From contig JACEVL010000019.1 of NCBI GenBank assembly GCA_020284085.1, positions 1,334,001-1,398,000 on the forward strand: a stretch of 64,000 nt of DNA, written 5' to 3'. The notes below the pieces were generated by a model that did no database searches, had not been told where the DNA came from, and worked only from the letters and a program-made list of their open reading frames with translations. This DNA is from Aporrectodea caliginosa (Eukaryota > Annelida > Clitellata > Crassiclitellata > Lumbricidae). Shown piece by piece: positions 55,882 through 64,000 of the stretch. The position numbers and the translations under genes are program-made. Numbering within the stretch: the first letter of the stretch is position 1; the number at the start of each line of letters is the position of its first letter.

Positions 55882-55887
55882 AACTAA
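55783..55887 (-). CDS. LLGL: LLGL exon 1 (first coding exon)
   Basis: Acceptor TGTTTTGTTTTCAG precedes 55887, so a 5' untranslated exon lies upstream and was not located. ATG at 55881-55879 (a second ATG at 55872); encodes a basic N-terminus MDSMLRRLKLRR then QEDLYEYSQ, like the M-x-F-R-F-R-R start of other LLGLs. Donor CAG/GTGAGT, phase 0. Confidence 0.85.
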
Positions 55888-56280
55888 CTGAAAACAAAAC
55901 AATCTTAGTTGAAGCATTTGGGATCAGTGCTTGGAATAGTTGTCACTGCCCAGGATCACTGCTATTGGGAAAAATTGTGTTACTATCTGAAATATTATTA
56001 TTATTGGGCTTTTGTTTGTAACTTTTGTCATAGTTTTGCTTTAATTATTTAAGTAGCATGTCCTTTAAACACATATCCAATTAATATCCAAATTACTTGC
56101 TCAACCAAACTGAGCTTTATAAAGTAATCGCATCAACTAATCTGGACACTTCTATTACACCACCAGAATCAGTCAATGATTGCCCTAAAACAACCAGAGT
56201 CCGCTTTCATTAGATAAAACAGGTCATGTCTAGAATTGAAAGGTCAAATACACCTAAGTAGATACCAATAAGTAAAGTAA
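55888..56280. other. upstream of LLGL exon 1; no gene seen
   Basis: Part of the intron in the LLGL 5' untranslated region. No promoter element can be assigned. Confidence 0.35.
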
Positions 56281-56705
56281 AGTAAGTAAGTAAGAATATT
56301 CCCCCAGGAGAAGCACTAGCAAACGCACAGCACTGCACATGGCAAGATTAATACATTCAAACAAAAACAACAAATTTATATGTATATACAAGCAAAGAAT
56401 TGAATGGGAGAAGTTATTTTATATCAGGGGAACATAGGGGAGGAAGAGTTAGGGAAGTCATAAAGGGAAAATGAAGAACTTAAATAGACTGATTTAGGGA
56501 AAACATTGTTTATTTGTATAGAATCCGGGCAAGGAAGCATTTCTGAGTCAGGTTGTCAAACATAGGAAGCTCACGGTTATGGGACCGTGGCCACAGCAAG
56601 TAGCGAGATTGCTTAATAGGCGGTAACAATTTATGCAACACATGGCAAGGATTGAGCAGAATACAGGAAAAGAGTTTGGTATCTACAATGCTGCAAAGAA
56701 ATAAG
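56281..56705 (-). pseudogene. LINE ORF2 C-terminus with (TTAC)n tail
   Basis: Minus strand, from 56700: L-F-S-C-I-L, NPCHVLHKLLPPIKQSRYLL, P-R-S-H-N-R-E-L-P and F-L-A-R-I-L-Y-K-stop, the known C-terminal pattern (H-x-L-x-x-L-L-P-P ... Y-x-L-R-x-R-x-H ... L-P ... R-x-L-Y-K). The 3' end is TTACTTACTTAC at 56281-56295. Same family as 20881-21190 and 29766-30070. Confidence 0.75.
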
Positions 56706-56966
56706 TTACAACAGTTATAAATAAGTTATTTATAAATAAGGAAGTTAGAAGAACACTGAATAAAGTAGGCAGCTATGAAGTTGATGAAATACCTTGTAAA
56801 TAGAATCAGATGTTGAACTGGACTCATGTTTTATACAATTAACAGTGAAGTAGCATTATTTCAAGTCCTAACAGCTACAACTTCAGCATGAAAGTAATAT
56901 TTTAAAAGGTTAAATTAGTTATAATGTATAATAAAATACAGCCCGTAAAACAAAGTTTTTTTACTA

Positions 56967-57334
56967 TATCCATCTAGTATCCTATAATGCGTCTTACGAA
57001 GCAGTTACCTCTACAAATATATAGTCCGCTGTCATTTTTACGTCATAGTTACGTTTAATCAGGCAGCGCGTCTAGTTTTTGTTGCGGCAAATGACAACGC
57101 TAAGTAGATCGGAATAAGGATTTCGATTCAAAAATTTGAGTCCCCGATTCTATAAGCTTGCCTTTTTGGGGAAATGAAATTTTTATAGAATGAAGTGTCT
57201 GCGAGGGCTAGTCTGCCAAGTTTCAGGACGATTGAATGATTGTAAGTGATCGAATTAGTTCGCAAGATTTGACTTTTTAGCCTGTGGCTCAAGCAAGCAA
57301 GCAAGCAATTTTAAAAAGTTAAACTAGATGGATA
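56967..57334. mobile_element. possible MITE, about 370 bp
   Basis: TATCCATCTAGT at the left and its complement ACTAGATGGATA at the right. Twelve-base ends only; noncoding inside, with an AAGC run near the right end. Confidence 0.4.
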
Positions 57335-60062
57335 AAAATCAAACTCATCAGTCACCATCCTGACTTCAACAGTGCTCACTTGATTAAGTCTCAAGTACTA
57401 CACTATTCCTTTAACACAATTGTTTTGAAATATTTATAGCACTTCTAAGAGGTCTATATATGTTTCCATTTAAATATAGATAACAATAGAACACAATGTC
57501 AACCATTTACGGGCTTTTGTTAGTTGCCTACATGCCTGTGAGGGACTGCCTGTGTAAATCTTCTCCAGCAATGTGAGCACCATGTAACTACTAACAAACT
57601 TGAGAGTGTCTCAGAACTGTAACATAGGTAAGTGACTTTGACAGGCTTTTAAAAGGCACCATAGACAGGCCCATATAAATATGTCTACCATGCCTCAAGG
57701 CAGGTTAACATCAGGTAATAATTACCTGCCATTTCAATGCATGTCACTCAAATAAAAAATCCTTAACGCATGACTCTAAGTTGAATGACCCCCGTGGCTA
57801 AAGCATAAATATAATGACATCAATTCAACAATATAACAACCCTTCCCAATCGGTTTCATGGATAAAAAAACAGTGGTTAAATTAATTACAGATGACACAA
57901 ACCAGGATTTGAACACATCATGGTTAGATAAAAAGTTGACACTTAATTACGCTACCACAACTTTAAACTGGGAAACTTAAATATATTCAAAAATGAGTTC
58001 TACACTTATACAGTCTGTAAAAGAACACCTGGACATTGACTCTATCCAATCATTCCAAAAATAAAACACTTGACCTGCTTTGTCTAGTGATAAGTCCGTT
58101 ATCTACATGTTGCAGTCTTAGGGCTATGTAGCAGGTGAAAGGAGTACTTTATGGTTATTTGTAAGAGAGCAGGGAAATTTTTACAATGTAATCCTAATAT
58201 AACATTGCACAGAGTTTGAATCCTCAGTTTTATTCAGCTTCAAAATATGATCTCATTATAGTGCATAACCTCGTTAGAAGATGCTCATTGATACAGTTCC
58301 TACTCAGTTATAGTGAAATTCCACAGGTTTCAATACTGAGGCTTTCAATAAACATATATTGATTGATTGATTGGAAAGCAAGTTAAAAATAATGGAACAG
58401 ACCAAAATACGCAAACATATAGCTAGAAAAGTTCCAACTTCTCTTTCCTGAATAAAAAAGATGAACTGGCAGAGATTTTGGTTTAAAGCCAAAGGGTTAA
58501 ATTGTACATAAGATAAGCATAGGTCTGCAGAGCAAATTTTATTCAGCCTACAGCATATTTATACAGCTGCCGAAAAATTCTGATTGGATCAAAATAAGAA
58601 ATCAGTCCTTTAAAAACTCTATCCTCACTCACTTACTTACTCACTTAAAAACTCATCCACACTTACTTACTTACTCAATTAAAAACTCATCCTCACAGCA
58701 AAGACTACTCCTAAGATATCCAAATGTTGGCAAAAACTAGACCAAAAAAACTGTCAAAATAACGAAACCAATTATGACCAAAGATGATGTACATCTATCA
58801 AATTACAGATAGATTGCTCTTCTGCCAGCTATTACTTTTTAGTACAGATGCCCTGACATAGGCTGACAGACGTGACTGACCTATGTCATAAATTATCCTT
58901 CTGTTATGATTTATAACTTTATGGGCTTGTAATGTTAGGCCTCAAGCCTCAGCTCCAGTTTTGAGACCACATCTAACCTTGACCTCATGGCTTCTTATCT
59001 TGGCCTATTGCAGCTAAGTAAGAGTAAGAATATCCTTTAATAAACCAATTGCTAACCGCATTTTGGTGTACAACATATCATAGTAGTCGCAATAAATCTA
59101 AATTATAAGCTGTTAACTTGCAATAGGCACAGCAGTTCCTAGTACAGAATGTGACATTCTACAAGAAATTGAGGCCAGTTGCATAAAATTATGAGACAAA
59201 TCAGTCATTTTAATTCACATACATGTAATCAATCTAAAGAAGCTCACACCAGAAGCTATCTGATCCTAGAAAATAATCATTAATGCCACACAAACATTCA
59301 AGTATCCACAGTTACAAACAACAATACATACAACACAGTAATCTTAAGAAGAACGAACCATGTTAGTAAAAACTGATGCAATATTACATAAAAGTCTAAA
59401 AATCAAACTTTATATGCACAAAAAGGCTAAATTTATATATTCATTTTTTCCAACATTATAAACATCTGTAGAATTAAATATGACAAGAGTAATATTAATA
59501 TACTTCACTATCTGTGACTTTAGCAACAGTTTAAACTAAACTGAATTTTCAACTATCTCAACAGCTGCATTTCATAAATAGGCCCTGGCCTAGGCCTCAT
59601 CCAATTTCGCCAGTGTTACATCATCATCAGTTCCTGTACCATCTGTTTTCAATTACTTGACCATAAGATCTATTCATTTAAGTCTGGAGAGCATTGTGAA
59701 TCTTGACTGCGTAGCTCTCCTCAATGGATTGTCACTTCACACTGTACTCATCATGTAATCTTGGCAATCAATTGATGCCTTATTCCAATAATATATCTTT
59801 CTCAGATTCCGGTATTAATGATCTTCCATTTTGAGTTACAAAACATCCACAGAATTTAACACTGCATGTTATTTCTATGCAATGCTGCATCGTTGTATAA
59901 TGCTAAACAAATATATTGTCATCATATTTCAGTTGTCTTGATTACAAAAAATATATTTTTATGCAATGGAAAGCAATGTTATCAATCTCGCAAAGGTTAC
60001 AATTACAATAAAAAAAATGGTGAAAAATTTAAAAAAAACTAAAAAATTCTAACACATCAAAC
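57335..60062. other. no gene; LINE tail relic at about 59010-59105
   Basis: AT-rich sequence with no recognised coding region. AAGTAAGAGTAAGAATATCC and AACCAATTGCTAACCGCATT at 59015-59065 resemble the 3' end of the (TTAC)n-tailed LINE family on the minus strand. Short TTACTTACTCAC runs occur at 58630-58675. Confidence 0.4.
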
Positions 60063-60257
60063 CTATACTGCAGGCATTAGACTCTTTTCCCAGTCGGGCC
60101 AAGTGATCGGTCGGGTTACCGGAAACACAACATTATTTTGTTTTGCCTTATGCTTTGATATTAATAGTTGTAATACAACTACTACAAGAGCCATAATCCC
60201 AATGCGAGTTAAAGATTCAACATTAATGTTCATACTTAAATCCATGAAGACATGCAA
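60063..60257 (-). other. 64-codon open frame with one membrane-like segment
   Basis: Minus strand: S-L-T-R-I-G then IMALVVVVLQLLI (hydrophobic, about residues 20-33), a basic stretch and F-P-V-T-R-P-I-T-W-P-D-W-E. The first third is repeated in inverted orientation at 60278-60370 and again 400 bases later, where stops interrupt it. It may be a small membrane protein exon or a fragment of an unknown repeat; no family is recognised. Confidence 0.25.
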
Positions 60258-61085
60258 GGTATTTTAAATAAATTCGAGAGGTATCTTCATGGATTTAATT
60301 ATGAACACTGACATTAAATCTTTAACTTGTATAGGGTTATGCTTCTTATAGCAGTTGTTAACAACTATTAAAGTTGTACTACGCAAGTTTCTCGATCAAA
60401 TTTCATCACACGTGTAATGTAATACAAAAGAGGTAAAAGTTTACGGTTGTCTGGTGGTAACCGTAACCAACATAAACAATATAGCCACCCAGAATCAGAT
60501 TTAATAGAGTACTACGACTTCCACTCATGTAAGTAAGTAATAAGTACTGAGCAATAATGTGAATCAAGTGAATTACTAGTGTCATGAAAACCTTTCACCA
60601 TATGGCGTTGAGAACATGTGACACGCGTAAAAATAAAGCTTAAGAGACAAATGTGACGGTATTTTAAATACATTCGCCAGGTATCTTCCATGGATACTTA
60701 GCTAGAAGCCGAAACATGGACATTGAATCTTTAACTTGTATACGGTTATGCTTCTTCTAGCAGTTGTTTACAACTATTAAAGTTGTACTATACAAGTTTC
60801 TGGATCAAATCTCATCACACATGTAATGTAAAGCAAAATTGGTAAATGTTTACGGTTGTCTGGTGGCGACCGTAACCAACATAAACATGAATAGCCGCCC
60901 AGAATCAGATTTAATAGAGTACTACGACTCTATACAGTCTACTACTTCCACTCATGTAAGTAAGTAGTAAGTAAGTACTGAGCAATAATGTGAATCAAGT
61001 GAATTACTAGTGTCATGAAAACCTTTCACCGTATGGCGTTAAGAACATGCGGACACACGTAAAACTAAAGCTTAGGAGACAAATT
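60258..61085. repeat. 400-bp tandem duplication, two units
   Basis: GGTATTTTAAATA starts at 60258 and again at 60658. Both units contain ACGGTTGTCTGGTGG, AGAATCAGATTTAATAGAGT, a GTAAGTAAGTA run and TGAAAACCTTTCACC in the same order. The first unit has an inverted partner at 60155-60257. Confidence 0.9.
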
Positions 61086-61454
61086 GGAACAAGTTGCAAT
61101 TTGTTATACACATATCTACAGGAATTTACGTGGTGATCCGCCTTTCGGTGTTATAACACGTTTCTGAAGTTTCTAATTTCTATTATGGACAAGTACACTT
61201 TAAATTAATCTAGTAACAGTTCATTTCTGATGTTTGTCAATATGTGTTAATTTGACAGAGCGCATTTTTGACCTTAGTAAATAGTGTGTAAATTTTGTCT
61301 AATAAAATTTCAATTTTGTACCTTAAATATTGTGTTTGTGAACCATTACTTATTTACTTAAGTTTTAGTAGTAGACTGTAGGAGGTCGTAACACTCTATC
61401 CGATTCTGGGGCGGCCATATTGTTTATCTTGGTCAGTGGTCGCCACCGGACTAC
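61086..61454. other. no gene
   Basis: AT-rich sequence; nothing recognised. Confidence 0.3.
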
Positions 61455-61880
61455 CAAAAAACTTTTGGCATTCTATTAGTTTAATGGACTGCAACCTAAC
61501 GCAACTTTCCGGTAATATATAGTATCTTTGGTCTAACCATTCTACATCGCTCTGATTGGTCGACTTAAATAGCACATGGAGTATCACTTACCTGGAGATT
61601 CTAAACCTTTCTTTTCCATTGTAAAAATCGACATGAATCTTAGAAATACGCTTTCTAATGGCGACACTAACCCTAACCCTGACCCTAACCGACCCTCACG
61701 ACGAAAAATATACTATCTAATAACGACACTAACCCTTACCCTGACCCTAAACCAACCATCACGACGTCATAAGAAGCACTGCCCTCTATGTTTATATTGT
61801 CCGTGCTAGACATCGGAGGCCGCCATAAACATTTGGTAAGTTGCGATCCATTAAACTAATAGAATGCCAAACTTTTACCC
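61455..61880. mobile_element. terminal-inverted-repeat element with telomere-like core
   Basis: Left end CTTTTGGCATTCTATTAG then TTTAATGGACTGCAAC (61462-61494). The right end complement is GTTTGGCATTCTATTAG then TTTAATGGATCGCAAC (61842-61877). The ends match over more than 30 bases. Inside, a 60-70-bp unit with CTAACCCTAACCCTGACCCT occurs twice (61660-61766). Confidence 0.8.
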
Positions 61881-62819
61881 AAAAAGGAACATTATTCCAA
61901 AATTATTATCAACATTAATCCACCGATCCATGCAATTCAAGCACCCAGTGTTTTAATGCGTGAGGCACCAACTTATGGCCCATCAATAATAGTCCAAATG
62001 TTTGGTCTGTTTTCGAAAAGTCATTCTACGAGACAGTCTAGGATGGCAAACCTACTGAAGGAGGTTGGTCTCGCGTCGAGGTAGAAATGATATTAAGAAA
62101 TGGCGAAATCGTCGATCTATACATTCACTTGAACGTTAATCATTCCAGTCATAATATAACTGCTAACACATTTGTCCTTTCTGATAAAAAAAACATACAT
62201 TTATTCTTTAGTTCGCACTTCGCAGCGTTTGTATGATAGCGGTGCGCTACATAAATTCTCTGTTCAGCTATCCTGAATAGCAAATGAGACGTTCATCATA
62301 AACAACAACATGCATATCGAACAGATAAAAACAACACGAATTAACATACAAAGTGCACAACTGCATTGCGTTTAATGCCGAAATAATTACCTTTTAGACG
62401 AAAATATTCCTATTTAAACGAAAAAGAAAACTAATTTACCATCAGATGACCTGACCGACAAAAGAGAAACTACAACAGATGACATATTTATGGTAGAACT
62501 ACACGTCTAATGACGTAATATGTGATCAAAGACTTAGTATTCGAGTATTAAAATGTAACGCATGAAAGTAGATATAGGGCCTACTTCAAGCGCAAGTTTG
62601 CAAATTTTTTAGCGCGACGCAGAGTCCGCACCGTGGAGACTAGCTAATTTTCTGGCTCTAAGTCCCATAGGCCTATGAATAAAAGTCTGCAAGAGCCAAG
62701 TTTTTTATAACAATATGACTAGGTCTAGATAGGACTATAATTATACTTAGGGCCTATAGGCAATAGCCCGATTTAACTAAACAAGCCTTGCACGATCGAG
62801 AGCGCGTTTCGCTACATTC
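61881..62819. other. no gene seen
   Basis: AT-rich, no recognisable frames or repeats. Confidence 0.3.
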
Positions 62820-63060
62820 CTATTATCCTATATGAGAACAGATGAGTTTTTACTTTTGTTTTAAATTGAGCAAGAGATGAGCGTTGACGAACTGAAGTTG
62901 GAATTAAGGCTGTTCCATTCTTTGGGTTCTGAGATCAAAAAGGCACGGTTTCCAAACTTCCGGTTTATGCGAAGTACAGCAAAATCTCCTCGCGTGGACG
63001 ATCGGAGTCCTCTAGCATTGGAGGCAGTGACCAGTGAGTGTAAATCACGGGGAGAGGGGA
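62820..63060 (-). pseudogene. LINE ORF2 C-terminus (L2/CR1 type), frameshifted
   Basis: Minus strand: LRSSTRGDFAVLRINRKFGN, R-A-F-L-I-S-E-P-K-E-W-N-S-L then, in another frame, SLAQFKTKVKTHLFSYR. This matches the closing L-R-S-S-x-R-x-x-L ... F-G-x-R-S-F ... P-x-x-W-N-x-L ... F-K-x-x-L-K-T-H-L-F pattern of L2/CR1 ORF2. Confidence 0.75.
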
Positions 63061-63842
63061 CAGTCCCGTCAAAGTTTTGAGGTAGGCCTATCTGTACCCC
63101 CCCGAGAAAATCTGTCCCTCACAAAAGTTATGTAGTAGGGTGGAGTGGAAAAACCGAAAATTAGAAATTAAAAGTAATAGCAACCAAAAAGTTGCCTAAT
63201 GGTATGGGATCAAAAAATGTAGAAAAGTTTTTTAAATATTAATGTCTTTCCGCCCCACCAGAGGGCCAAAGTTACGAAAATAGCATTTTTTCGAGAAAAT
63301 TGCAGGTTTTCTTGTAATATTTTTAATTGAAAACTAATTAATTTTCATTCAATATACCGTTGGATAGAGCTTTCAAAACTGAATAAAACGATATATTAAT
63401 TTTCAGAATATTCCCATATTTGTAGAAGTTATTAACTTTCTACCATTTCCTCCTGGTTCGCGACATGTCGCTAAGTCTGAAAACGGTTAAACACTAATAA
63501 CTTTTTATCCTTCGAGATATTTCAACCCATAGTATGTCATTCGATTCAGCTCTGAACCACCGTTCTAACGGTACATTGTGATGCGGGATTGTTAACAGTA
63601 CACATTTGTTTCACATTTGTTTACAGTTTTAGTATAGTATTTTTGCAATTTTTCATTGATTCTGTTGTCATTTCAGCTGAATGCGCACTTTATCCGATAA
63701 ATTGAGCGCTAAGAACATTCCATTTTGATCGGGAATAATTGCGAAATGTCGAAGTATAAAAGCTACATTGCCTACTCCTTCTTAAACATTGTTTTCGAAG
63801 TTCGGACACAGTCAGGAACTACGGCAGACTGTTCTACCCCCA
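63061..63842. other. no gene resolved upstream of the RT fragment
   Basis: Mostly noncoding. It may include the degraded N-terminal part of the LINE that starts at 63843, but no endonuclease motif is visible. Confidence 0.3.
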
Positions 63843-64000
63843 TATGAGAAATGTGTTTCTGTTGAACTGGTCCACTACCTTGATTTTCACTCTCTAATGC
63901 CTCCTCTTCAGTCTGGATTTAGGAAATTCCACTCGACGGAATCTCATATGGTGAGTCTTCTAGCAGATATATTTCATGATGTGGACCGTAGCCATATCAT
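63843..64000 (+). pseudogene. LINE reverse transcriptase, N-terminal RT blocks, runs off window
   Basis: The plus strand reads Y-E-K-C-V-S-V-E-L-V-H-Y-L-D and LMPPLQSGFRKFHSTESHMV, then L-L-A-D-I-F-H-D-V-D-R. This is the L-x-x-x-Q-S-G/A-F/Y-R-x-x-H-S-T-E-T-A-L-L block of CR1/Jockey RT. The frame is open to the window end, so the element may be longer and less decayed than the others; its state outside the window is unknown. Confidence 0.85.

Overview
This is a stretch of animal nuclear genome, most likely from a marine invertebrate with a small-intron, repeat-crowded genome. The evidence is a 24-exon gene with GT-AG introns for Lethal(2) giant larvae (LLGL), a metazoan polarity protein, surrounded by remains of CR1/L2-type LINEs, tRNA-derived SINEs, hAT-like and Harbinger-like non-autonomous DNA transposons and several tandem arrays. 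I cannot name the species. There is no bacterial or organellar sequence, no rRNA gene, no convincing functional tRNA gene and no CRISPR.

Layout. 1-11.1 kb is a repeat graveyard: a minus-strand transposon-linked pseudogene (653-2680) interrupted by a DNA element that itself carries a SINE, a minus-strand reverse-transcriptase pseudogene (about 6450-7567), a three-unit tandem repeat near 8.2 kb, and several MITE-like elements. 11.1-14.46 kb is a GC-rich mosaic of at least five different short tandem arrays; the last is five exact-length 39-bp units that encode a two-cysteine 13-residue repeat. 14.46-31.89 kb is a direct segmental duplication: copy A 14464-22012 and copy B 23599-31892, separated by 1.6 kb. 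Each copy holds a 27-bp array, a 34-bp array of nearly 50 units, a 286-bp terminal-inverted-repeat element, LINE tails and a SINE. The copies differ by insertions that can be read against the empty site in the other copy: a 602-bp hAT-like element only in A, and a Harbinger-like element and a LINE only in B.

33.3-55.9 kb is the LLGL gene on the minus strand. All visible exons join in frame except between the first and second, where phase arithmetic and comparison with known LLGL proteins show that one exon of 3n+2 bases is missing from this sequence. Its introns hold MITEs, a second copy of the Harbinger-like element, a second SINE family, a polypurine tract and a 131-bp higher-order tandem repeat that starts 16 bases inside an intron. 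The protein is a WD40-repeat cortical polarity factor; the basic hinge normally phosphorylated by atypical PKC is present, but the middle of its three serines is methionine.

55.9-64 kb is upstream of the LLGL start and holds no further recognised gene: LINE 3' ends, a 400-bp tandem duplication with an inverted companion, a terminal-inverted-repeat element with telomere-like CCCTAA motifs, and the start of a plus-strand reverse transcriptase running off the window end.
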